Assembly: GCA_003024785.1 (NCBI GenBank)
Contig: PUQB01000029.1
Span: 596,530 to 660,529 of the forward strand
Length of the DNA stretch: 64,000 nt
Direction of reading: 5' to 3'
From: Selaginella tamariscina
Lineage: Eukaryota > Streptophyta > Lycopodiopsida > Selaginellales > Selaginellaceae
Part shown: positions 45,497-57,162 of the stretch, piece by piece
How the letters are laid out: the number at the start of each line of letters is the position of its first letter
How positions within the stretch are numbered: the stretch's first letter is position 1
Program-made: the position numbers and the translations under genes
The notes under the pieces: model-generated
The model's database searches: none
The model's input: only the letters and a program-made list of their open reading frames with translations
Told to the model about the DNA's origin: nothing

Positions 45497-46956
45497 GTCT
45501 ATAAAGTCATCGTATATCATATGTAAATTGTTAATTAGCAAATCTTTATTATATAAAAACCACAATTATGATTATTTTTTTTATAAATTACAAAATATAG
45601 TGAGAGTGGTAAAGAGAAATGCGTTATATTTATTTATTTATATATTGTTTCGGTGTTGTTCAGAATTAGATGTTTCAATCAAATTCAGATAATTAATTAA
45701 AACTGCTCACCTAGATTATAGATAGTTGTTTTTCCAAATATTAAAAATGTTAAAAAAGATTAAGTTAGCGTTATTTCTTAATTTTTAACACTTTATGTTA
45801 AATAAATAAAAATATTGGAAAAATATATATACAGTTAAAATCAGAATAAAAATCAATATAAATACTCATAAGTTATAGCTTTCATGTGTACACATGCATA
45901 TAAATGTAACTTCATTAAAATTATTAAAATAAAAATACTTGAATTAATAATTAAAATTTGATTATAATAATTTATCTGTTGGAATCTAAAACAAATGCTT
46001 TTCATATGTAAATATTTATTTTTCTAGAAACAACACTCATTTGGCAATGTAGATGTGATTTTCAAATTTTATTTTATTTGTTTGTGTAAGTAATGAATCT
46101 GCACTTTCGTAATTAATTCCATAAAGACAACAATTTAACATATATATTTATAAGAAACAAATATGTTTTATTTGACTAATGTAAATTAAAATTAATAAGG
46201 GTTTATAATATTTAAAATACTTAAATTAAATATATATATCTAATAAATAATAAATATTTATTATTTGATGATGTAGATGTGCTTTTTAAATTTTATTTTT
46301 ATTATTATTTTGTAAGTAACAAATCTATACTTTCACAATTCATTCAATAAAAATAGCATTTCATAGAGTAGTAATATATATTTATAAGAATAAAATACGT
46401 TTTATTGATTAATGTTAATTACAATTAATAGGGATTTAAATTAATTAAACTAATTATATATATTTAATAAATCTTATTCTTGGGTTATAAGAATAACATT
46501 TTGTATCTGTATGAAGGATAAATTTGTGTTAAAATTAAATAATTTATATTAAATAACAATATTAATATATATTTAAGCTAGTAATATATATATGGTCAAC
46601 AATCTATTAAGGTATATCAAATAGATATCATGCTAATAATTAATGACTTTTTATCTTCTTTATTTTTATGTATGTATGTGAGTATCTACACACACACACA
46701 TATATATGGGGTAGAGTTAAAGCATATAACACTTCTTTTTTTTAATTAAAAATTTCTTACATTTATAAAGTAATTAGCCTGAGCACAAAGATTATGAATT
46801 ATTGCAGTTCGTAATCATAAACATATACCTTTGTAAAATTAAATTTATTTATATATATAATCATAAATCTGTTGATATAAATTTTAAAGAAAAAGCTCCA
46901 AGTAAGAAATCTTTTACAAACACACACACACACCAAATGCTATAAAAGTTTTATTA

Positions 46957-47324
46957 TTGCACATATTATTTTTTATCATTCAAAATATAAAATAATACTT
47001 TCTCTAAACGATGCAAATAAAATAAATATATATTTGGTGTGTTATACATAAATAACGTATTCAGATTAAAATCGTCATCAGCATATTATTTAGAAACGTA
47101 TAAATCACTTTGTTCCTTATTCATAAAATTAGAAAAAATCTATAATGCAACAATTATATAAATATATTAATATATCTATATTCATATTTTAAACCTCTAT
47201 ACAATATAGATTCATATGGATCAAATATACTCTACACACATATATACACATTCATATAATACTCAGAGACACTTACTAATTAGGAATTAATTAGGAAAGA
47301 TACATGTCATTTCTTTAAAATAAC

Positions 47325-47373
<49 letters not shown>

Positions 47374-47790
47374 ATATATATATAAAGTAATAGTGTGAAG
47401 TGACCTTTTTATTTAGTTTTTATAGCAAACAATGTAGTATTATTTTTATTAAGGGTCCTATTCTTGGAAAGTGAAACAATACATGGGTGTTTATATAAAA
47501 ACATATTTTATAAGATGTATTAAAAAACATTTATTATTTATTAATATAAAGTTCTTTTTTTTTAACTATCCATCCATCGTAATAAAGATATATGCACATT
47601 TTTATTTTTGTGAATATATATAAACCATATATTTGTGACTATGTTTATTTTTTTGGTTGTCTTGTTATATTTATGATGAAGTATTTAATCTTGTTTTGAA
47701 TTTAGAAAATAAAAAGTTAAATATTTATAAAAAGGACTCTACATTTTTCATCTTGAACGCCTACTAATTAAATCACTTAATGATTTATAA
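46957..47790 (+). repeat. Old tandem duplication, copy 1
   Basis: Direct counterpart of 49,071-49,690. Shared landmarks in order: CATTCAAAATATAAAATAAT, CTATATTCATATTT, GTGAAACAATACATGGGTGT, TTGTGACTATGTTTATTTT, TATTTATAAAAAGGACTC and TTTTTCATCTTGAA. The offset is about 2.0-2.1 kb, with indels. Confidence 0.75.
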
Positions 47791-48905
47791 TTAATGAGTT
47801 TTTTTTGTAGCAGAAGGTGAGGAGGATAAAAAAGTAAATTTAAAAAATTAAAAAAATTAAAAATAAAATATATATATATATATATTATTCATATAAATAA
47901 TTAATACATATTTAATTTTTTATAGGACCCTCAAATAAAGTGTTGCCTAGCTAAAGATATTCTTTTGTAATTTTATGACAAATAACAAGTTTTTAAAACA
48001 TATAAAGAATGACTTATATATATTATATGTATAAATGCATATGTATTAATAATTTATGTATGCATACAGTTTGTCCATTATTATGTACACCATGTATTAT
48101 TAAAGTAGTACCTAACACACAATTACATATACAATATGTGTTTATGTGTGTAATAAAACTTGGTTGAACATAAACTTTTTTAACATTAATATAATTTGTA
48201 TGGAATTATGTTTGTTATTTTTAACTATTTTGTACATATTTTTTTAATTAATTCATGTTCTAATAAACTAAGTTAAGGTTTTGTAGTTAAATCAATTGAG
48301 TTATGTTTTTTTAAATTAAATTATGTTCAATTTAACTAAGTTATGTATTTCTCAATTAAATCATGTTCCACTTAGCTAAGTTTTATTTTTTTCAACTAAA
48401 TCATGTTCTTTCAACCATATTATCTTATATTTTATGATAAATCATATTATTTTTAAGTTCATTTGATTTTAATTAGTTCTGAGATTACAATTTACTTTAC
48501 TTGAAGGAAAAAAATATAAAAACATATTTTAAATGTTTTATTAAATTTACAGTCACATTGTGCATAATATGTTTCAAAACCTTTTTATTATACACATGTG
48601 TATTAACTTATATAATAATTATTAAAGTGATAGTATGGCATTATATTTATAACACACACTAGACACATGCATATACATATTATTTTTATACTTTTATAAA
48701 TACATACTTACATCATTTATGATTTGTGCATCAATCTTCGATAACCAAACTTTATAACTATTCAAATATGAATTAATTTACACTTTTTTATTTTAAACTT
48801 CTTAAGATTCATCTTTTTTAAAGTGTGATAATACTTTAAACTATAAAAACTACACAAACTAAATGAAAAATAATAAATAATATATTAAAGTTTAAAACAC
48901 ACACA

Positions 48906-48941
<36 letters not shown>

Positions 48942-49070
48942 TGTTATACAATTATGTCTATATAATTATAATCATAAATATGACCTTTGAAATGAAAGTA
49001 ATAATCATTTACATAAACACATAAATTTAAAAAAATTATATATATATATATAATTATAAAAATTATATTA

Positions 49071-49690
49071 CTGCACTATTATTATTTGTCATTCATAATA
49101 TAAAATAATACTTTTTATAAGCAATGCAAATATAATAAATTATATATCTATATTCATATTTAACCTCCATATAATATAGATTTACATATGACCACAATGC
49201 AAATATTATTCTAACACACATGTATTAAGCACAACTATATAATATATATATACAAAGATAAATTGAATCCATAGGCTTATAACTAATTATTAATTAGGGA
49301 TTAATTATGAAAGATACATATAATTTGTTTAAAATATAAATAACTACATACTATATGTAGCTGACCCCTAATTAAAATAATATTACATTATTTATTACAC
49401 TTCACATGATTACTTTATTTATGAAGTTTTTATATATATAATAGTTTTATTCTTTTAAAGTGAAACAATACATGAGTGTTTATATTAAAAACATCTTTTA
49501 TAAGATATATAAATCATATATCTTGTGACTATGTTTATTTTCTTGTGTATTTTATAAATTATTTAATCTTGTTATACTCATTGTGAAGTATTTAATTTTG
49601 TTTTAAATATAGAAAAAATAAAAAGTTAATTTATATTTATAAAAAGGTCTCTTGACTTTTTCATCTTGAATGTTTAATAAATCATTTAGT
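49071..49690 (+). repeat. Old tandem duplication, copy 2
   Basis: The same landmarks as 46,957-47,790 in the same order and direction, at roughly 75-80 percent similarity by eye. Confidence 0.75.
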
Positions 49691-51754
49691 AATAAATGTC
49701 ATGATAATTATTAATATATTACATATTTTAAGAAGTTCATACTTTTTTAATAAATTTAATTCTAAAATAAAATATAACCATTAAATTAAAGTATATCCAT
49801 AAATGAACTATATTAATGTGTTTTTAACTATGGTTTAAGATTTTTATTCTTTTTAAAAAAAATTCTAATGAAATAAACAATATATGCACAATATATTATA
49901 TTATAATACCATATCATTTACCACATGTATATAAAATATTAAGTATAAATCAATACATATTTTAAAATATATATATTAAAAAAAAATTAATACATATAAT
50001 TAAATATACTCTTGATTTATATAAAATCTCCTAATTAAAAAATATATGCAATGAAAATTTATTTCTTCCATTATGCATATATTTTATTCACTTTTGCTTT
50101 AGTAAATGAGTATTTTATTATGATAATATACATTCAAGCCTCTTTAAAATTATAAAACTATTATATAAAAGTGTATGTTTGTGCCTTTTATATGCATCTT
50201 TTATACACAACACATCACATCTTTATATATGTTAATATTGTTACACAACATCATAAAAGAAAACATTACACATATACCTATAAAGAAAATATATATGTGC
50301 CACCACATACACAATTTATTTGAAAGTATATAAGTGTGTCCATTTTCATTATATGTACAAACATATAGAATTATTGTCCCTTACGTGTATAATAATAAAA
50401 AATATAAAGGACATCAAATAGATTATTATTTTTAAATATTTTGTGTTCATTTTTAATATTTTTAGTAATATCAAGTTTCTTAACAAGTTATTAAAATAGA
50501 TTCTCAACTTTATATAACATATAAAATCATGAAAAAGAAAATGAAGATTTTTTTAATATATATAATAAAGTACCAAAATGCAAATATAAAGCATTAGTTA
50601 ATAAGACTAAAGATCTATTTACCATAATTATATATATATTAAAAATATATATTATAAATGTGTGTATGCATTACATATATATGACCATTCAAATACGGAA
50701 AAAGTTGAAGCATTATAATATATGTAAAGTTAATTTAAATAAAGTATTAATAAATATATATGAACTATTAAACAATGTAAAGCTAAAATTGATATGTGTG
50801 TGTGTGTGTGCATCGTGTTGAAGATATATATTTACATAGGTCATACATACACAAATATATATATAACTTAATTTGTTGTAGATTTAAAGTTAATAATTTA
50901 TATTGGTTCTAATTATAAATTATATATACGTAGTAATAATATCAGATCTTTATTTGACTTTATCTTTATAAGGGTTTAACATTTATGATTTCATTATTAA
51001 ATCGTTAGTTTCATAATCATTATTATCATTTTCAAATATACATTCCTATAAAATAATATGTTATATCGTATATTATTATTATTAAATATTTGATATAATT
51101 TTTTTTAATGAACAAATCAAATGATTCATTTTTAAATTCTTATGCAGATTCATTTTTTGAAGATTAAAATGTGGCCTTATAAACAAAAATATAATTATGT
51201 ATGTACATATATTATAAATTATAATGAAACAATAAATAAATAATGTTATTTTTTTTCTTCTTCAAAAGAAACTAATATAAATTGTTAAATGCATTCACGT
51301 CTTAATTCATTTCATTTATTTTTTATACTATCTTTTAACATCTTGATTAAATAAATCATTAACCATGTTAATAATGCATATATAATTTCAACCACATTAT
51401 TCAAATTGCAATTGGAATTGAAATTTTATAATGAATATACGTTTAATAGAACACACATTTGCTCACACTTTATTTATTATGGAGATGATATTAAAAATTA
51501 AAATATGAGAAATTTTATTTATTCGATATGTTTAATTATAACATACGACTTTATGATTACAATGTTAAAATACAAATTAATACATCTTGTGTTTAAAATT
51601 AATTATGGTTCTAACTACGGTAGAATATAATTTTGACTTATTTCTTCACACACTAGTCCTTTTTCATTTAATACTTGGTTTCTCATGTTCCTCAATTACT
51701 AACTCAACTTGAGGGTCATAAACCCTAATGGTTAGTTCGAGGTCACAAGACATA

Positions 51755-51795
<41 letters not shown>

Positions 51796-52163
51796 TTACT
51801 TATTATATTAAAAAAAAAAGTGTATTATTGGCACAAGACCTTTTTTTTGTGGTAGAACAATAACTTAGGCATCTTATGCCTTATAGGGGCGCCACAAAAC
51901 ATAAATATATATGCAAAAAAATCTATTATTGGTATGAGATTTTTTTATTTTTTGAGTTTTTTTTTCATACTCAACTGGATGACCTTATTATGATTCAAAA
52001 TCTGTGGGTTAATTGACTAAATTTATCAAAATCTATATATAATACATACATATATAATTATATCCTCATGTACATATATATATATATATATTTAAATATA
52101 GCATTGTGCATGTTTTTATTAATTTCTTACAAAACTCATATCATTTTAATTTAAATAAATAAC

Positions 52164-52197
<34 letters not shown>

Positions 52198-52946
52198 CAC
52201 ATCTATACGTGTGTGGTACACACGAGAGACTTTCTAAAGACCATGCATATTATCCACATCAATGCCCTTGTTTGTGTTCTTTCTGCAAAATAAATAATTA
52301 AGTATATCAAATGTATATACTTGTACATATATATATAATATCTTATATGTAAATGAGTAACATTTTAACGAATGTTCTGCTCGCTCTTTATAAAACTTAA
52401 TAAATTAGGGACACGTGTTGTAATTTTTGAGGCAAGTTCTTTTGGTACCACCGAAAAAGTCATATATGTGCCACATTGTGTCGTGTAGATTACAAATAAT
52501 AAATAATTAATTAGTGGAAAAACAAACATATATTAAAATAAATAAATTTTTTAATTATATTGGTTGAAACAATTAATCACCCGCTAGTGGAAAATGGGTC
52601 TTAAACATATATGATTTTATAAGAAATCTGGGGTGAACCAGAAACACTCGTGCGTGATAACAATTTCTTAAATACTTAAAATCATCGATATACAGCATGT
52701 TGTGGGTATATGTATAATTAGTTCGTTAACAGCATATTAACCGCGCTAAAACACACACACATATTCGTTTTAAAGGTGGTACTTACCGTTCCCGTGATTA
52801 ATATATAATAGAAATAGGTAATATACATTTATATATATAGTAGATGTGTGTAAGTACACACACACATATATATGTGTATATAAAAGACATGTAGCATTGC
52901 ACATATGTGTGTATATATCGTTAAATATCCGGTCTCCTATATATTT

Positions 52947-53019
52947 ATCTGTTCAGGTTGTGGGTGCTTCGAGAGGAACGTGTATCTGTTCAGGTTGTGG
53001 GTGCTTCGAGAGGAACGTG
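52947..53019. repeat. 36-bp direct duplication containing a splice-acceptor-like site
   Basis: ATCTGTTCAGGTTGTGGGTG and the following 16 bases occur at 52,947-52,982 and again at 52,984-53,019. The preceding T-rich stretch and TTCAG look like an intron acceptor, and a donor-like GAGAAGGTACGTCTGTGTG follows near 53,132. The open stretch matches no family that I recognise. Confidence 0.6.
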
Positions 53020-53146
53020 CAGCTAAGCAATCTGCAAGGCGTTGAGAAAAAACAAACCTATAATTTACATAAACTTTACACATTAATTATATAATACTTA
53101 CACTATAGTGATGTATATAGGCTGGTCGTATCGTGGAGAAGGTACG

Positions 53147-53183
<37 letters not shown>

Positions 53184-53839
53184 GTATGTATTTATATACA
53201 TTTACATATATTGTATGTATACACGCTACATACAATAAGTGTGCTATGTAATATCATGTATACATAAGTGCTATATATATAGTATTATATTATTATATTT
53301 GTAAATTATAAAACTTACACTTTCCTTTTTCCCTTCATGAAGAACATTACCCGTGTTTCCGAGCATTCGACAGAATTCACAGCATAGTATATTTACAAAT
53401 TTTACATATTTACACAGGTTTGCATTTCTTTATGTATCTCGGCCTTGTATAGTGCAATATGCTGATCTAATGCAACACACACAGACGCACACCCCCCGCA
53501 CACGCACACGCGCACACACGCATTTATACGCACACACAACATCTATATTGTTTGTAACACATTTGCTCATCTTTATTGTTTGTGACGGTTATGTTGATAT
53601 GACGCAGTATGATCATGCCTTTGTAGCTTTGTATTAGACTTTTAATTAGATCTAACGCATATGTAAGATATATGTATATGGTTGTGTATATAACTGTGAC
53701 GAGAAACTCTATTATATGTTTATTTTTCTACAGTAATGCTCAATACACATATGTATTGAGCATTACTGTAGAGCAAACAATGTATTACACACGATACACA
53801 CACACACACACACTATATATATATAGTGTGTCTGCGTGT

Positions 53840-54770
53840 CTGCGTGTGCTCTTATGCCATCCTTTCAAAGCTCAAAAGGAGCAGACTCCAGGAACCGTTA
53901 TTCTGAGCAACGAGCCTGCATTATGTATGTGTGCCATGTGTATTTACTTTTCTATATGAAAGCATGTGAGATTATACGACAGCACACACACACACACACA
54001 CACAGAGGATGTGTATGATATGTATGTAATGTAACTATTGTATACCAAAGGAGTGTTGGGGTGCAAAAAGACACGGAATTTGCTCTCCAGCTCCACAGAG
54101 GGCAAGTCTTATGAGAATCCAGCATGTGATAAGCTGGAAAACAACAACACTGAGGTGTGCGTGCGTGCGTTTGTCTGTGTGAATATAACGTGGTTGTGAC
54201 ATATATCTATTAGTTCTGTATAATTATAACTAGCTTTACAACATATCAATAAAAACATATAATTGGTATCTAGTGTTCGACTATATTATTATGGTATGGA
54301 ATTGCACACTCAAATTCTGAGTATATGCTAGAAAAATGTATTTTCTAGCGTATACTCAGTTTAAGAATATTCTTTGTTCAACAAGAGTGGAAAATGATAT
54401 CAAATGTAAGTTAAAATTGTTTCATTTTTAATTAAGCAATAAAATTAATTAAATTCCATACTATAATGTATATAAAGATCTGTTGGTTGTGCACGCACAC
54501 ACACAGGTGCATGCATGCACGTCCCTTGCTGGAGAGAGAGAGTCTTATCTTTCGCCTGTAGACCTGTTTTTTTACAGGCACAATCAAATATATATTCGAT
54601 TCGTATAGTATGCATTATGTATCAACTATACTGAGAATATGATAAATATATACACTTAAACTTGTATGTATAGTAAGAGAAATATTGTATGTGCAAATGT
54701 ATGTATATCTGTGAATATGTACACGATGAACGGGAAAGTGACACGTAGAAATCCAGTATGCATCCACAAG
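53840..54770 (+). other. Exon-like patches of unknown identity
   Basis: Three less AT-rich patches stand out: about 53,850-53,940, 54,048-54,153 (open for 35 codons, reading GVLGCKKTRNLLSSSTEGKS at the start and ending GAG before GTGTGCGTGCGTG) and 54,727-54,771 (ends CACAAG before GTAATTACG). The last two end at donor-like sites. I could not link them to a family; they may be remains of the carrier gene's first exons or of another gene. Confidence 0.3.
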
Positions 54771-54964
54771 GTAATTACGTTTTAAGTTTAATTTAGCCTA
54801 CAAATCAACTTATATGTGTCACAGATTCTATATGAATGCATATACGTGTATATGTCCCTGCAGTAAAACACATTTCAGTATGCACATCAAAAAATGCAAA
54901 CATACACACTATATACATATCACACACGGCCGCCTCACACGCACACATAAAAGTTTGTAAGTAC

Positions 54965-55039
54965 CTGCATTCTGACCATTGTGTGGCCGATGCCACCAGC
55001 AATAAGGGCAGTCACAACCTTCTTATGCAATGGAAGATC
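54965..55039 (-). pseudogene. Mitochondrial dicarboxylate carrier, inverted exon
   Basis: On the minus strand it reads LPLHKKVVTALIAGGIGHTM then VRMQ, ending at a donor (CAG/GTAC). This is the repeat-boundary region of plant dicarboxylate/uncoupling carriers (LPLHRK...LIAGGIG...VRMQ), but it lacks the nine or so residues that normally precede MVRMQ. The downstream exons are on the plus strand, so it has been inverted. Confidence 0.65.
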
Positions 55040-55287
55040 AAATCGATATAGTTTTATATTTTAGACACAATTCACGGATCCATATGTGCATCTGCTGCAT
55101 AAGAGCGTTTGTGTGTGTACCTACGTGTCTGTTGAGTATATACATGGGCTATATAATACATGTAGAGAGAAAGAGAGTTACATACAAATGTAAAGTATCT
55201 GGACAATACATGTGTATATGTGTGTGTTTAAATACACACACAAATGTATATGTAATATATGTTTGTATATTACATGTTTGTATGCAG

Positions 55288-55959
55288 GCAGACAGTCGAC
55301 TTCCTCCACAGAACGCAAAACTATCGTAATTCTTTACATGCAGTCTCTCAAATAGTGAAAAATGAGGGTATCTTGTCTTGATGGAAGTTTTGCACTCACA
55401 CTGCAGGTTTGCAACACACACCCACACCCACACGCACACGTACACGCACACAAAGTCGATGACACACTGTTTATCACTCTGAGGTATTTTTCATCTTATT
55501 TATTTTGGTTATCTGTACTTTTATACAGCGAGCAATGGTAGTCGCCGCTGTACAAGTTGCTAGTTATGATCAGGTACTCATGTGTGTGTGTGCGTGTATA
55601 TGATACCATACATTTATGTTAAGTTTATGCATATATATTGTATATGTGTGTATTACAATCTCTCTCTCTCTCTCTCATATACGCACACACACATGCTAAA
55701 AATACAATATATTTGTTCAGGTGAAGGAAGCATTGATGTTTCATGGCGTTACAAGTGAAGGAATTACAACACATTTAGTAGCAAGGATTCTTAACATCTG
55801 TTGTTTCTGAACCAATAAATGTTATTAAAACAAGGATTATGAACATGAAGGTACACACGCGCGCGCACCCACGCACGCACGGCTGTATGTGTGTATATAT
55901 ATATAGGTGGTACCTGGTCAACCAGAAGACAGTTAAATCTGAAGGTTTGATTGCGTTAT
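55288..55959 (+). pseudogene. Mitochondrial dicarboxylate carrier (DIC/UCP-like), decayed
   Basis: Mitochondrial inner-membrane carrier of the SLC25 family. Plus-strand exons with plausible GT-AG sites: 55,288-55,406 (ADSRLPPQ, then after a shift RNSLHAVSQIVKNEGILS, then a stop), 55,529-55,573 (RAMVVAAVQVASYDQ), 55,721-55,850 (VKEALMFHGVTSEGITTHLV, then after a shift the carrier signature EPINVIKTRIMNMK), and 55,907-55,959 (VPGQPE, then after a shift QKTVKSEGLIAL). The signature P-x-N-x-x-K-T-R is kept. Stops, at least three frame changes, an inverted preceding exon and no final exon make it a pseudogene. Confidence 0.75.
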
Positions 55960-56333
55960 GTGTGTGTGTGTGTGTGTGTGTAATGTGCTGTTCATATACA
56001 TATTGTCACGTGATCTTTCAAACAATAATGTTTTATTTTATTTTATTTTACTTCTTTGTTGCCGTGTCCAGATAAAGCCAAGCATTGGAACTTAAAAAAA
56101 CAGCATGACATCTACTCTCTCTACATGTAGCGCTTAATAAGATACTCATTGTACATTAAATATTAGTAATTAGTATTAACATAAGTATTAGTTTTGGTAT
56201 TCAAATACTTACATAATGTATTAATTTATTAATAGGAATATACGACTATATGCAAAAGGACAAGAAGCATCTTGAATACAGACAGATAAGGACGATATAT
56301 ACATATTATATATAATTAGTTTCGTGTAATAGT
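55960..56333. other. Region upstream of the P450 gene
   Basis: About 370 bp with a GT microsatellite at its left edge; AT-rich and without an ORF. The P450 promoter must lie here. AT-rich TATATA stretches lie near 56,300-56,312, but I cannot pick out a specific TATA box. Confidence 0.4.
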
Positions 56334-56663
56334 TTGGTTATGGAGTTCACATTGCTAAGTGTGTCATTTGCAGCAATTGCTCTTTTAATTACATGGCTAT
56401 ACAATTTCAATACATGGTACTATGTACCGAAACTCAAGCCTGGGAAGCCACCACTCCCGCCAGGGTCCCTTGGTTTCCCGATATTCGGGAATATGTGGGA
56501 ATTTCTTCGTGCTTTTAAGTCGGATAATCCTGAAGCTTTCATTTCAAGCTTCATTTCCAAGTAAGTTCTTTATCTTCGTGTGTGTGTGTGTGTGTGTGTG
56601 GCATGCACGCTCGTGTGAGTTCTTATATGAGGCAATTTGCAATGATATAGTTATGACGTAGAT

Positions 56664-56697
<34 letters not shown>

Positions 56698-56705
56698 TTA
56701 TGATT

Positions 56706-56737
<32 letters not shown>

Positions 56738-56745
56738 TTATGACT

Positions 56746-56788
<43 letters not shown>

Positions 56789-56928
56789 AACAAACAAATG
56801 ATACAGTGATACAGACGTACACACGTACAAAAAGTCCACGTACAGACAAACTTCATGTCTTGAGAAGTTTCAAGTCAAACAGAACTGCTAAATCAAACTA
56901 AATGCATACCATATGTATCGTTTATGAA

Positions 56929-56990
<62 letters not shown>

Positions 56991-57127
56991 GGAGGGAGGG
57001 AGGAAATATAGATAGATACTACATAATAAAGATACAATGATTGTATAAATTTATATAATGTATCTCACACATAAGTTATGCATCTATACACACATACATC
57101 AATATATAATTGTATATATACATAAAA

Positions 57128-57162
<35 letters not shown>

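Larger units (their letters stand above)
17300..45700. repeat. Tandem array: metallothionein plus tRNA-Ser(UGA) units
   Basis: The stretch is built from diverged copies of one unit. In plus orientation it reads: tRNA-Ser-like sequence (minus strand), AAATATAGTGAGAATGTTAA block, GAATTCTACTCATGGTGTG block, metallothionein promoter (GGCCGCTAATATCTG, GGGTTTAACCTGGGTTTAAC, TGCCCATGCCAAATAAGC, TATA box), exon 1, intron, exon 2, GAGATGGAAAGCTACTTG 3' flank, TACTGTTCAAATTTGCAT block, and then the next tRNA. Starts at 36,205, 38,344 and 40,552 give a period near 2.1-2.2 kb. The next interval is longer because a transposon of about 647 bp lies inside it. I count nine metallothionein and nine tRNA copies, most of them damaged. 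Confidence 0.85.
45700..52840. other. AT-rich desert, no gene seen
   Basis: About 7 kb of extremely AT-rich sequence without ORFs above 60 codons, known TE domains or RNA genes that I can see. It contains dinucleotide runs (for example AT at 47,330-47,385 and 51,758-51,796; GT at 48,910-48,940; CA at 52,165-52,195), an old 2 kb duplication and a small degenerate tandem repeat near 48,250-48,420 built on AACTAAATCATGTTC-like units. Confidence 0.7.

Noticed and set aside
46000-52800. CRISPR array or bacterial-type operon in the AT-rich desert.
   Set aside because: Repeats are simple dinucleotides or one old duplication, without regular spacers. The window is eukaryotic.
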